The position numbers were made by a program, and so were the translations under genes. The notes under the pieces are model-generated. The model was not told where the DNA came from. It saw only the letters and a program-made list of their open reading frames with translations, and made no database searches. From Streptomyces echinatus (GTDB lineage Bacteria; Actinomycetota; Actinomycetes; Streptomycetales; Streptomycetaceae), in contig NZ_JACHJK010000018.1 of NCBI RefSeq assembly GCF_014203595.1, positions 62,001 to 126,000 on the forward strand: 64,000 bases of DNA. Direction: 5' to 3'. This document shows positions 25,209 through 35,200 of this stretch, piece by piece. Positions within the stretch are counted from its first letter, which is position 1, and each line of letters begins with the position of its first letter.

Positions 25209-28200
25209 TTACGCCTTGCGCAGCCGGAACGTCAGCGCCAGTCCCTCGTCGGTGAACGGCTCACCGAAGCCGCCGTCGGCCTCGCCCTGCCCGAAGTCGG
25301 TCGACAGGACCTCGTCGGCGATCAGTCCCGCGTGCTCGGTCAGCGCCGCCACGACCGCGGCGTCCGTCGACGTCCAGCGCAGCGCGATCCGGTCGGCCAC
25401 GTCCAGACCGCTGTTCTTGCGGGCCTCCTGGATCAGCCGGATCGCGTCACGGGCCAGCCCGGCCTGGCGCAGCTCCTCGGTGATCTCCAGGTCCAGGGCG
25501 ACCGTGGCACCGGAGTCGGAGGCCACCGACCAGCCCTCGCGCGGGGTCTCCGTGATGATCACTTCGTCCGGAGCGAGGGCGACCGTCTCACCGTCGACCT
25601 CCACGGACGCCGTGCCCTCGCGCAGGGCGAGGGAGAGGGCGGCCGCGTCGGCGCCCGCGACGGCCTTCGCCACGTCCTGGACGCGCTTGCCGAACCGCTT
25701 GCCGAGCGCCCGGAAGTTGGCCTTGGCGGTCGTGTCGACCAGGCTGCCGCCGACCTCGCTGAGCGAGGCCAGCCCCTCGACGTTCAGCTCCTCGGTGATC
25801 TGCGTGTGCAGCTCCGGGTCCAGGGACTCGAACCCGGCGGCCGCGATCAGGGCCCGGGACAGCGGCTGACGGGTCTTGACGCCCGACTCCGCGCGCGTGG
25901 CGCGGCCCAGCTCCACCAGCCGGCGGACCAGGACCATCTGCTTCGACAGCTCCGGGTCGATCGCCGACAGGTCCGCCTCCGGCCAGCCGGCCAGGTGCAC
26001 GGACTCCGGCGCGCCCGGGGTGACCGGCACGACCAGGTCCTGCCACACCCGCTCGGCGATGAACGGGGTGATCGGCGCCATCAGCCTGGTGACCGTCTCC
26101 AGCACCTCGTGCAGCGTGCGCAGCGCGGCCTTGTCGCCCTGCCAGAAGCGGCGGCGCGAGCGGCGGACGTACCAGTTCGACAGGTCGTCCACGAACGCGG
26201 ACAGCAGCTTGCCGGCGCGCTGGGTGTCGTACGCCTCCAGCGCCTGGGTCACCTGGTCGGTCAGCGCGTGCAGTTCGGACAGCAGCCAGCGGTCCAGGAC
26301 CGGGCGCTCGGCCGGCGCCGGGTCCGCCGCGGACGGCGCCCACTGCGACGTACGGGCGTACAGCGCCTGGAAGGCGACCGTGTTCCAGTACGTCAGCAGG
26401 GTCTTGCGGACGACCTCCTGGATCGTGCCGTGACCGACCCGGCGCGCGGCCCAGGGGGAGCCGCCGGCCGCCATGAACCAGCGCACCGCGTCCGCGCCGT
26501 GCCGGTCCATGAGCGGGATCGGGTCCAGGGTGTTGCCCAGGTGCTTGGACATCTTGCGGCCGTCCTCGGCGAGGATGTGGCCGAGGCAGACGACGTTCTC
26601 GTACGACGACTTGTCGAAGACGAGGGTGCCGACGGCCATCAGGGTGTAGAACCAGCCGCGGGTCTGGTCGATGGCCTCGGAGATGAACTGCGCCGGGTAA
26701 CGGCTCTCGAACAGCTCCTTGTTCTTGTGCGGGTAACCCCACTGCGCGAACGGCATCGAACCCGAGTCGTACCAGGCGTCGATGACCTCCGGCACGCGCG
26801 TGGCCGCCTTGCCGCAGCCGTCGTGGCGGCAGGCGAAGGTGACCTCGTCGATGTACGGGCGGTGCGGGTCCAGGTCCGACTGGTCCGTGCCGGTCAGCTC
26901 GGTCAGCTCCGCGCGGGAGCCGACGCAGGTGAGGTGGTCGTCCTCGCAGCGCCAGATCGGCAGCGGGGTGCCCCAGTAGCGGTTGCGGGACAGCGCCCAG
27001 TCGATGTTGTTGTTCAGCCAGTCGCCGAAGCGGCCGTGCTTGACCGTCTCCGGGAACCAGTTGGTGCCCTCGTTCTCCTGGATGAGGCGGTCCTTGATCG
27101 CCGTCGTGCGGATGTACCAGGAGGGCTGCGCGTAGTAGAGCAGCGCGGTGTGGCAGCGCCAGCAGTGCGGGTAGCTGTGCTCGTACGGCAGGTGCCTGAA
27201 GAGGAGGCCGCGCCGCTGGAGGTCCTCCGTGAGCTTTTCGTCCGCCTTCTTGAAGAAGACGCCGCCGATCAGCGGGACGTCCTCCTCGAAGGTGCCGTCG
27301 GGGCGGACCGGGTTCACCACGGGCAGGCCGTAGGAGCGGCAGACCCTGAGGTCGTCCTCACCGAAGGCGGGGGACTGGTGAACCAGACCCGTGCCGTCCT
27401 CGGTGGTGACGTAGTCGGCGTTCACCACGTAGTGCGCCGGCTCCGGGAACTCCACCAGCTCGAACGGGCGCCGGTACGTCCAGCGCTCCATCTCGGCACC
27501 GGTGAAGGTCTGGCCCGTGGTCTCCCAGCCCTCGCCGAGCGCCTTGGCGAGCAGCGGCTCGGCGACGACGAGCTTCTCCTCGCCGTCGGTCGCGACGACG
27601 TAGGTCACCTCGGGGTGCGCGGCGACCGCCGTGTTGGACACCAGGGTCCAGGGGGTCGTCGTCCACACCAGCAGCGCGGCCTCGCCGGCCAGCGGACCGG
27701 AGGTGAGCGGGAAGCGGACGTAAACGGACGGGTCGACGACCGTCTCGTAGCCCTGCGCCAGCTCGTGGTCGGACAGACCGGTGCCGCAGCGGGGGCACCA
27801 GGGGGCGACGCGGTGGTCCTGGACCAGCAGGTCCTTGTTGAAGATCTCCTTCAGCGACCACCACACCGACTCCACGTACTCGGGGTCCATGGTGCGGTAG
27901 GCGTCGTCCAGGTCGACCCAGTAGCCCATGCGGGTCGTCAGGTCGGCGAAGGCGTCGGTGTGCCGGGTCACGGACTCGCGGCACTTGGCGTTGAACTCGG
28001 CGATGCCGTACGCCTCGATGTCCTGCTTGCCGGAGAAGCCCAGCTCCTTCTCGACGGCCAGCTCGACGGGCAGGCCGTGGCAGTCCCAGCCGGCCTTGCG
28101 GGCCACGTGGTAGCCGCGCATGGTGCGGAAGCGGGGGAAGACGTCCTTGAAGACGCGCGCCTCGATGTGGTGGGCGCCCGGCATGCCGTTGGCGGTGGGC

Positions 28201-28352
28201 GGGCCTTCGTAGAACACCCATTCAGGGCGGCCCTCGGACTGCTCCAGGCTCTTGGCGAAGATCTTCTGGTCGCGCCAGAAGTCGAGCACGGCGTGCTCAA
28301 GAGCGGGCAGGTCGACCTGTGCGGGCACCTGGCGGTACGTCGGCGCTGTCAT
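25209..28352 (-). CDS. ileS: Isoleucyl-tRNA synthetase with altered GAHH signature (IleRS2-like)
   Basis: A 1047-residue class I synthetase charging tRNA-Ile. The catalytic-core signature that is HIGH in most class I enzymes reads GAHH here (residues 59-62, within PTANGMPGAHHIEARVFKD). The KMSKS loop is KMSKH (600-604). The editing (CP1) domain, zinc-type Cys pairs (CPRCGTG, CWRC) and anticodon domain are present, with the eukaryote-like C-terminal region typical of the IleRS2 group, which is less sensitive to mupirocin. The GXHH variant has been reported for hyper-resistant IleRS2 enzymes. It starts at ATG 28352, ten bases after GGAGG. It is led by a T-box and ends at a strong hairpin. I see no second ileS in the window. 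Confidence 0.96.
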   Translation of the reverse strand: MTAPTYRQVPAQVDLPALEHAVLDFWRDQKIFAKSLEQSEGRPEWVFYEGPPTANGMPGAHHIEARVFKDVFPRFRTMRGYHVARKAGWDCHGLPVELAVEKELGFSGKQDIEAYGIAEFNAKCRESVTRHTDAFADLTTRMGYWVDLDDAYRTMDPEYVESVWWSLKEIFNKDLLVQDHRVAPWCPRCGTGLSDHELAQGYETVVDPSVYVRFPLTSGPLAGEAALLVWTTTPWTLVSNTAVAAHPEVTYVVATDGEEKLVVAEPLLAKALGEGWETTGQTFTGAEMERWTYRRPFELVEFPEPAHYVVNADYVTTEDGTGLVHQSPAFGEDDLRVCRSYGLPVVNPVRPDGTFEEDVPLIGGVFFKKADEKLTEDLQRRGLLFRHLPYEHSYPHCWRCHTALLYYAQPSWYIRTTAIKDRLIQENEGTNWFPETVKHGRFGDWLNNNIDWALSRNRYWGTPLPIWRCEDDHLTCVGSRAELTELTGTDQSDLDPHRPYIDEVTFACRHDGCGKAATRVPEVIDAWYDSGSMPFAQWGYPHKNKELFESRYPAQFISEAIDQTRGWFYTLMAVGTLVFDKSSYENVVCLGHILAEDGRKMSKHLGNTLDPIPLMDRHGADAVRWFMAAGGSPWAARRVGHGTIQEVVRKTLLTYWNTVAFQALYARTSQWAPSAADPAPAERPVLDRWLLSELHALTDQVTQALEAYDTQRAGKLLSAFVDDLSNWYVRRSRRRFWQGDKAALRTLHEVLETVTRLMAPITPFIAERVWQDLVVPVTPGAPESVHLAGWPEADLSAIDPELSKQMVLVRRLVELGRATRAESGVKTRQPLSRALIAAAGFESLDPELHTQITEELNVEGLASLSEVGGSLVDTTAKANFRALGKRFGKRVQDVAKAVAGADAAALSLALREGTASVEVDGETVALAPDEVIITETPREGWSVASDSGATVALDLEITEELRQAGLARDAIRLIQEARKNSGLDVADRIALRWTSTDAAVVAALTEHAGLIADEVLSTDFGQGEADGGFGEPFTDEGLALTFRLRKA

Positions 28353-28671
28353 CTGCGAGCATCCTCCAACGGACTTGCTGCCTTCCGTCGGAGGGACGAG
28401 AGCCTTCGTTCCTGTCTACGCCGTGTGCGGCGCGCTCCCGCGGTACCACCCTCCTTGGCCCTCCGCCGCGCCCTACGCGCCGGTGAGCCCCCTCATTGGG
28501 GTCGCGAAGCCGGCTCTACTCGCCCCAGCGTTCCGGCTGCGGCTTTCTTCCGGCGGCTCCGGGGTGATCTTCACGTCGCGCTCGCCCCCGGGCTCACACC
28601 GTCCCCGGGTCGCTCTCGGCCGCGTACGCCGCTACTCGTCCCCATCCACGCTTCTCGCTCCGCCCAGTGTA
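28353..28671 (-). promoter_or_regulatory. Translational T-box riboswitch of ileS
   Basis: On the minus strand the ileS leader carries the T-box sequence GGGTGGTACCGCGGGAG (about 28436-28452), which pairs with the tRNA acceptor end. The specifier region reads GUGAAGAUCACC, with the isoleucine codon AUC at 28566-28568. A stem I AGUA element lies near 28630. Downstream, CCTCCGACGG and CCGTTGGAGG (28361-28393) can pair and hide the ileS Shine-Dalgarno (GGAGG). There is no terminator stem with a U-run. This fits the actinobacterial type in which uncharged tRNA-Ile frees the ribosome site. A -10-like TACACT lies at 28666-28671. The remaining 28672-28958 carries no gene and presumably the promoter of the TraR-type gene. 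Confidence 0.85.
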
Positions 28672-28958
28672 CGGCGCCGCGCGGACAGCGGCGGACCGGT
28701 TTTCCGCGGGTCGGGGGCGGGCGGGGGGTGACCGGGCCGCGTGACCCGAACGGCGAGGGGGCCGGGGCCCGGGATCGGCGCGGGCCGGTCCCGGCGGATT
28801 ACCCGGCGGGGAGCGGGGCACAACGGATGCAGGCCCGTGGCTCGGGGGGTGCGGGCGGGCGAATCGGGCGGTGTGCCCCGTTGCCGCGGGACTCAAGTCG
28901 ATTTATCGTCCCAGCACGATTCGCGAGCAACGTCACACTGCGTGAAGGGGTCGCGGCC

Positions 28959-29963
28959 ATGGTGGCGAAGAAGACCGCCGTACAGCAGCCGGCGACCGGG
29001 AAGACCGGCGCGAGGCCTGCCACCGGGAAGACGGCTCCGGGCACGACGGCCGCCGGGAAGCCGGCCGCCAGGAACTCGGTCGCCACGGAGGCGGCGGGGA
29101 AGAAGACCCTCGGCAAGAAGGCGGCCGGGAAGGAAGTGGTCGGCAAGAAGGCGGCCGGGAAGGAAGCGGCGGCGGAGATCCCGGCCGCCGAGTCGCCGGC
29201 GGCCGGGAAGAAGGAGGCCGCCGGGAAGAAGGCCGCCGGCCGGTCCGCCGCGGCCGCTGCCGGGGAGCCGGCGCTCGCGGGGACGGCCGGGAGGAAGACG
29301 GCCGCCAAGAGGACGGCCACGGGGAGGACGGCCACGGGGAGGACGGCCGCCGGGAAGACGGCGGCCAAGAAGGCCGTCGCTGAGAAAGCCACTGGTCAGA
29401 AGGCCGCGGTGAAGGGGGCGGCCGGGAAGAGCACGGCCAAGAAAGCGGGCGCGGCGCACGCCGCGGAGCAGACGGGAGCCACGACGGTGGTTGCGAAGAA
29501 GACTCCTGGCACGGCCACGGCGGAACAGACCGCCGTTCCCAAGGCGCGGGTCGCCGCGGTGGAGCCCGGCGAGCTGGCGGTGCGCCCCGGCGAGGACCCC
29601 TGGACCGAGAAGGAGGTCGACGAGGCCCGCGCGGAACTGCAGTCCGAGATGGAGCGGCTGCGGGAGGAGATCAGCTCGTCCGAGGCGTCCCTCGTCGGCC
29701 TGATGCGGGACTCCGGGGACGGCGCCGGCGACGACCAGGCCGACACCGGCACCAAGAACATCACGCGCGAGCACGAGCTGGCCCTCGCCGCCAACGCGCG
29801 CGAGATGCTCACCCAGACCGAACGGGCCCTGGAACGGCTGGACGCGGGTACCTACGGCCTGTGCGAGAACTGCGGCAACCCCATCGGCAAGGCGCGTATG
29901 CAGGCGTTTCCGAGGGCCACGCTGTGCGTGGAGTGCAAGCAGAAGCAGGAACGCCGTTCCTGA
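28959..29963 (+). CDS. Histone H1-like / TraR-DksA zinc-finger fusion protein
   Basis: A 334-residue protein in two parts. Residues 1 to about 190 are low-complexity Lys/Ala/Gly repeats (AAGKKAAGK, RTATGRTA) like bacterial histone H1 tails and likely to coat DNA. The C-terminal 120 residues are a DksA/TraR domain: a coiled coil (EKEVDEARAELQSEMERL) and a C4 zinc finger, CENCGNP...CVECKQ. Full DksA acts on RNA polymerase with ppGpp; the acidic DxxDxA tip is not obvious here, so the role may be nucleoid or polymerase related. ATG 28959 follows AAGGGG. The family is common in Streptomyces at this place beside lspA. Confidence 0.85.
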   Translation: MVAKKTAVQQPATGKTGARPATGKTAPGTTAAGKPAARNSVATEAAGKKTLGKKAAGKEVVGKKAAGKEAAAEIPAAESPAAGKKEAAGKKAAGRSAAAAAGEPALAGTAGRKTAAKRTATGRTATGRTAAGKTAAKKAVAEKATGQKAAVKGAAGKSTAKKAGAAHAAEQTGATTVVAKKTPGTATAEQTAVPKARVAAVEPGELAVRPGEDPWTEKEVDEARAELQSEMERLREEISSSEASLVGLMRDSGDGAGDDQADTGTKNITREHELALAANAREMLTQTERALERLDAGTYGLCENCGNPIGKARMQAFPRATLCVECKQKQERRS

Positions 29964-30030
29964 GCGTGAGGCGGCGCCCGGCCGTGCCGTAGTCTCGTCC
30001 CCAGTCAGGCACCTAGGTTGAGGGACTCAC

Positions 30031-30675
30031 GTGGCAGAGGCGGAGCGCATCATCGGTACGCCGGACACCCCGGACGGCGACGACGAGCAGACGGCGGCGG
30101 CCGGAGCACCCGCCGGCTCCGGCGCGGACGGCGGCCCCGGGGAGGCCGGCGCGGACGAGCGGCGGGCACCTGAGCCGCCGCGGACCGGCCGCGGGCGCCG
30201 CATCGCCGTGCTGTTCGCGGTGGCCGTCTTCGCCTACGCCCTCGACCTGGTCAGCAAGCTGCTCGTCGTCTCCCGGCTGGAGGGCCACGCGCCCATCCGG
30301 CTCGTCGGGGACCTGCTGGAGCTGCACGCCATCCGCAACCCGGGCGCCGCCTTCGGCTTCGGCGCGGCCTTCACGATCATCTTCACGCTCATCGCCGCGG
30401 CCGTGATCGGGGTGATCATCCGGCTGGCCCGCAAGCTGTACAGCTTCCCCTGGGCGGTCGCGCTCGGCCTGCTGCTCGGCGGTGCGCTCGGCAACCTCAC
30501 CGACCGGATCTTCCGCGCGCCGGGCGTCTTCGAGGGCGAGGTGGTGGACTTCATCGCCCCCAAGGGCTTCGCGGTCTTCAACCTCGCCGACTCGGCGATC
30601 GTGTGCGGCGGCATCCTGATCGTGCTGCTGTCCTTCCGCGGCCTGGACCCCGACGGCACGGTCCACAAGGACTGA
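30031..30675 (+). CDS. lspA: Lipoprotein signal peptidase II
   Basis: A 214-residue membrane aspartic protease that cleaves the signal peptide of diacylated prolipoproteins. A disordered acidic N-terminal extension of about 55 residues, usual in Streptomyces, is followed by four membrane helices. The catalytic Asp residues are in GNLTDRIFR and FNLADSAI; the conserved NPGAAFGF loop is present. GTG at 30031, four bases after GGGACTC; no strong ribosome site. It lies 67 bases after the TraR-type gene and 62 bases before rluD; the lspA-rluD pair is conserved in many bacteria. Confidence 0.95.
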   Translation: MAEAERIIGTPDTPDGDDEQTAAAGAPAGSGADGGPGEAGADERRAPEPPRTGRGRRIAVLFAVAVFAYALDLVSKLLVVSRLEGHAPIRLVGDLLELHAIRNPGAAFGFGAAFTIIFTLIAAAVIGVIIRLARKLYSFPWAVALGLLLGGALGNLTDRIFRAPGVFEGEVVDFIAPKGFAVFNLADSAIVCGGILIVLLSFRGLDPDGTVHKD

Positions 30676-30737
30676 GCGCCGGGCACTTGTCCACAGGCTC
30701 GTTCGGGGGCGGCGGAGCCGTCCGGCATACTCGACGG

Positions 30738-31682
30738 GTGAGCACGATTCCCGAGATCCGTACCCTGCCCGTGCCCGACGGCCTGGAGGGCGAGCGCGTC
30801 GACGCCGCCATCTCCCGCATGTTCGGCTTCTCCCGCACGAAGGCCGCGGAGCTGGCCGCGACCGGCAAGGTCCAGGTCGACGGCGCGGTGGTCGGCAAGT
30901 CCGAGCGGGTGCGCGGCGGCGCCTGGCTCGAGGTCGAGATGCCGCAGGCGCCCGCACCCGTCCAGGTGGTCGCCGAGCCGGTCGAGGGCATGGAGATCGT
31001 GCACGACGACGATGACGTGGTCGTCATCGTCAAGCCGGTCGGCGTGGCCGCGCACCCGTCGCCGGGCTGGTCCGGCCCGACCGTCATCGGCGGTCTCGCC
31101 GCCGCCGGGTACCGGATCTCCACCTCCGGCGCCGCCGAGCGCCAGGGCATCGTGCACCGCCTGGACGTCGGCACCTCGGGCCTGATGGTCGTCGCGAAGT
31201 CCGAGTACGCGTACACGTCGCTCAAGCGCCAGTTCAAGGAGCGCACGGTCGACAAGCGGTACCACACCCTCGTCCAGGGCCACCCGGACCCGACGAGCGG
31301 CACGATCGACGCCCCGATCGGCCGGCACCCCCAGCACGACTACAAGTGGGCGGTCACGGCCGAGGGCAAGCCGTCGGTGACCCACTACGACCTCATCGAG
31401 GCCTTCCGCGCCGCCTCCCTGCTCGACGTGAAGCTGGAGACCGGCCGCACCCACCAGATCCGGGTCCACATGGCCGCCCACCGCCACCCCTGCGTCGGAG
31501 ACCTCACCTACGGCGCCGACCCGACCCTCGCCAAGCGGCTGCGCCTGACCCGCCAGTGGCTGCACGCCGTCCGGCTGGGCTTCGAGCATCCCGGGGACGG
31601 CCAGTGGGTGGAGTTCGGGAGCGACTACCCCGAGGACCTGCAGAAGGCCCTCGAACAGGTCCGGGAGGAGACATGGGCGTGA
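30738..31682 (+). CDS. rluD: RluD-type 23S rRNA pseudouridine synthase
   Basis: A 314-residue RluA-family pseudouridine synthase. It has an N-terminal S4 RNA-binding domain (GERVDAAISRMFGFSRTKAAELAATGKVQVDG) and a catalytic domain with HRLDVGTSGLMVVAKSE, whose Asp is the nucleophile, and the GRTHQIRVH motif. The expected targets are helix 69 uridines of 23S rRNA, though the exact sites cannot be read from sequence. GTG 30738 lies close behind a CATACT box, so the mRNA may be leaderless. The stop overlaps the next gene. Confidence 0.9.
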   Translation: MSTIPEIRTLPVPDGLEGERVDAAISRMFGFSRTKAAELAATGKVQVDGAVVGKSERVRGGAWLEVEMPQAPAPVQVVAEPVEGMEIVHDDDDVVVIVKPVGVAAHPSPGWSGPTVIGGLAAAGYRISTSGAAERQGIVHRLDVGTSGLMVVAKSEYAYTSLKRQFKERTVDKRYHTLVQGHPDPTSGTIDAPIGRHPQHDYKWAVTAEGKPSVTHYDLIEAFRAASLLDVKLETGRTHQIRVHMAAHRHPCVGDLTYGADPTLAKRLRLTRQWLHAVRLGFEHPGDGQWVEFGSDYPEDLQKALEQVREETWA

Positions 31683-32146
31683 GCCCCTCCTACACGCTCC
31701 GGATCGCCGAGGACCCCGCCGACCGCGAGGCGTGCTTCGCGGTCCGCAAGGAGGTCTTCGTGGTCGAACAGGGCGTCGCCGAGGACATCGAGTACGACGC
31801 CCACGACGCGGTGGCCGTGCATGTGCTGGCGGTCCGCGAGGACGGGCTGCCGCTGGGCACCGGCCGGCTGCTGTACGGCGAGTCCGCGGCCGAGAAGACC
31901 GGCGGGGACCCGGCGGTCGGCTCGCTGGGTCGGCTCGCCGTCTCCCGGGCGGCGCGCGGGCTCGGCGTGGGCGCGGCCCTGGTGCGCGCCATCGAGGACG
32001 CGGCACGCGAGCGCGGCCTCGCCTGGGTGGACCTGCACGCACAGACCCAGGCCCTGGGCTTCTACGAGCGCCTCGGCTACACGGCCTACGGCCCGGAGTT
32101 CCCGGACGCCGGCATACCCCACCGGGCGATGCGCCGGGCCCTGTAG
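31673..32146 (+). CDS. GNAT acetyltransferase (ElaA-like)
   Basis: A 157-residue GNAT protein. The N-terminal block AVRKEVFVVEQGVAEDIEYD and the acetyl-CoA-binding RLAVSRAARGLGVGAALV segment, followed by FYERLGYTAYGPEFPDAGIPH, are as in the ElaA/GNAT group. The substrate is unknown. ATG 31673 (or GTG 31679) follows GGGAGGAG inside the end of rluD, so the two are cotranscribed. The 64-base gap to the convergent gene at 32211 holds nothing recognised. Confidence 0.88.
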   Translation: MGVSPSYTLRIAEDPADREACFAVRKEVFVVEQGVAEDIEYDAHDAVAVHVLAVREDGLPLGTGRLLYGESAAEKTGGDPAVGSLGRLAVSRAARGLGVGAALVRAIEDAARERGLAWVDLHAQTQALGFYERLGYTAYGPEFPDAGIPHRAMRRAL

Positions 32147-32210
32147 GGGCACGGCGCTGCCGCCGGGACGCACGACGGGCGCTTTTCGGGGAGCGGCCCG
32201 CCGCCCCGGC

Positions 32211-35200
32211 TCATCCGGCCCGGCGGAGCAGCGCCGCGAAGTGCCGTGCCTGCTCGGCCGTGTCCTCGTCCACGTCGGTGCGCAGCAGGAGCAGCTCGAC
32301 GATCTCCTGACCGTGGCCCTTGGAGGAGTCGGAGACGAGGCGCGTCTCGTATCTGCGGAGCCACGACAGCGCGTGGCCCGCGGCCTGACGCGCCTGGTCC
32401 CCCGGGAGCTGCTCCAGCGCGAGCAGGGATCTCAGGACCAGACGGGACTTGAACTGCGGCATGTGCCGGCCCAGCCAGTCGAAGGACCAGGTCACCACGG
32501 AGGTGAGCCGGTCGGCCGGCAGATCGCGCACGCGGAGCAGGGCGTCGAGGAAGAAGCAGGTGTCGAAGACGGTGGGGTCGGCCCGGATCCAGTCGTAGGC
32601 GAGGTCGACCGAGGCGGCCGAGACCTGGCTCGGGATCTCCGCACGGCACACGACCGCCTTCAGCAGCCGGGGCGCACTGATCTCCCCGAGATTGCCGTCG
32701 CTCCAGCGCAGGGCGCAGGAGGCGACGCGCCGCAGCTGGTCGGGGGTGAGTTCGGAGTGCTCCAGCAGGGGTTCGAGAACGGACTGGATGTCACGGCCGC
32801 CGCGCTCGGCGTTCACCCAGGCCAGCGAGTGCTCCACCAGGGCCTCCAGGTCCTGCCGGGTCAGCCGGGGCGAGGCGTTGAGCGGGCTCAGTACGTGTGC
32901 CGCCTGGTCACTGCCGTCGTGCGACCCCAGCCACCGCAGAGCGGTGTCCACCACCTTCCGCTGTTCGGCCGGGGCCAGGTCGCGGCGGGCGAGCAGCCTC
33001 TTGAGCACGTACTGGGCGTCGCCCAGGGTGGCGTGATCGCGCAGCCACAGTTCGGTGACGGTCAGCGCCGTCCGGAGCCGCTCTCCGCCGAGGTCCTTCC
33101 GGTCGAGCAGGCCGGCCAGCACGGTGCTGGCCTGGGTGGCCGGGACATGGCGCCGCAGCCACCGCTCCGCCGTGGCGAAGGCGCGGTCCAGGGGCAGGCC
33201 GGTGAGCCGCTGCCTGCTGAGGAGGAAGCCGAGGTGGAAGGCGCTGTCCGGGCTGTCCGGGTGGGACTCCGTCCACTCCAGGACGACGGCGGCGATCGAC
33301 TCGAAGGCGTCCTGGCTCAGTTGCCGCCGGCCGAGCAGGTCCCTGAAGAAGTCGAACGCGGGCAGTTCGCCGTTGCTCTGTTCGAGCCGGGCAAGCGCCT
33401 CGGAGATGGAGTCCGCGGCTTCCGCGGCGGCGGCGGCCCTGTTCCTGGCCGCGTGGACGGCGGCGTTCTTCGGGCTGTCCGGGTTCACCGCCACCCAGCG
33501 GGAACCGGCCTCCTCGACCTGGGTCCGCTGTTCGTCGGTGAGGTCCGTCCGGCCCAGCAGTTCGATGAGGACGTTGGCCGCGATCGGGTGCTCGCCGTGC
33601 GTGTGCGCCCACAGGGTGGCCAGTTCGACCACGGTGCGGCTGCCGGCCTCGTCGAGCTCGTCGCGGCGCAGCAGGGCCCGCACCGTGCGTTCCGACCAGT
33701 GGTTCTCGACATGGTGCCGCGCCCAGGGCAGCGCCCGGGAGATGGCCTGCTCGATCTCGGGCGGTTCGAGGTCGGTCCGGAACAGCAGGCTGCCGAGGAC
33801 ACGCCCCGACATCGGCACGTCGGTCTCGTGCAGGTCCAGCCACGCGAGGGACATGTCGAAGAGCGTGCGCAGCTGATCGCCGCCCGTGTCCAGCCTGTCC
33901 ACGTCCCGCCGGAGGAGCAGGTTGAACAGGACGATGCCCGCCGTGGGTTCGAGGCCGTTCGACGTCAGCCAGGTCAGCGCCCCGGAGAGCGTGGCCGGGA
34001 CGAATTCCGCCGGCAGGTCGGACCGGGACAGCAGGGCTCCGAGGACGAAGCTGGTGCCGGCGCTGGACGGATGGTGGTCGAGCCAGGCCAGGGCCACGAC
34101 GCAGGACCGGGACATGACGTCGTAGGTCAGGTGCGGCCGGTCCAGCACGGCACGGACGACATGGCTGGCCGAGGGGCTGGTCCCGTGGGTCGCGAGCCAG
34201 TCGAACGCGGCCGACACGTGTCCCGCGGCCTCCTCGTCGGAGATGTCGCGCTGCCCCAGCAGCCTGACCAGGGCGAAGCTGTTCTCCTCGTCGTGCGGTT
34301 GGCCTTCCAGCCGCCGCTCGGCGTACCGGGTGGCCATACCGCGTTCGTCCGCGGTGAGGTGGCCGTACCCGAGCAGGAAGTTGATGATGCGGTCCGCGTT
34401 GTGCTCCAGCGCGTGCAGCCGCAGCCAGGCATCGGCGTAGGCCACCGTCCGCCGGATCTCCCCGTCCGTCAGGTCGGGCCTTTCGAGCACGGTGCGGATG
34501 AAAAAGTCCGCGGCGGTGTCCGTGACGTGATGCTCCAGCCACTCGTCGGCGAGCCGGACGGTGGTCGCGCGTTCGCCGTCGGTCAGATCGGGCCGCTTGA
34601 GCAGCAGTTCCAGTACGTACGTCCAGTTGGCCTCGATCGGCTGGGCCCGGGTCCAGGCGATGCCGGAGCGGACCGCGCCGCGCAGCTCGGTGTCGCTCAG
34701 GTCGCCGCGGGTGAGCAGCCTGCCGACCACGTGACTGGCCTCCTGGCGGTGGCCGTTCGTGCCGAGCCATTCCTCGGCGCGCCGGAAGGTCGTCTGCCGC
34801 ATGTCCCGGCCGAGGTCGTCGCGCGCGAGCAGCTTGGCGATCACCCGCCAGGCCTCCGGCCATGTGCAGAACTCCCGCAGCCACAGCTCGGCGGCCCGAA
34901 CGGCGTTGCGCGCGCTCAGCCGCAGAGCCGGGTGCTCGAGAAGGGGGGCGAGCACGTACGTGGCCTCGCGTTTGCCTTTGTGGTGATCGAGCCACCGGAG
35001 GGTGGCGGCGACGATCCGCTGCTCCTGGAGCGGGGTCAGGTCCCTGCGCGTCAGCATCTTGGCGAGCAGGTGACTCGACTCGGGGAGCGAGGAGTTGTCG
35101 GCGAGCCAGGTCACGGTCGCCTGCAGGACGTCCGGGAGGAACGGCGCGCCGACCTCGTCGCGCTCCAGCAGGATGGTCAGTACGAAGCTTCCCTCGCGGC

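Noticed and set aside
28690..28958. Possible tRNA or other stable RNA between the ileS T-box and the TraR-type gene
   Set aside because: No cloverleaf or conserved TTCGANTC-type arm was found. The T-box itself explains the structured part.
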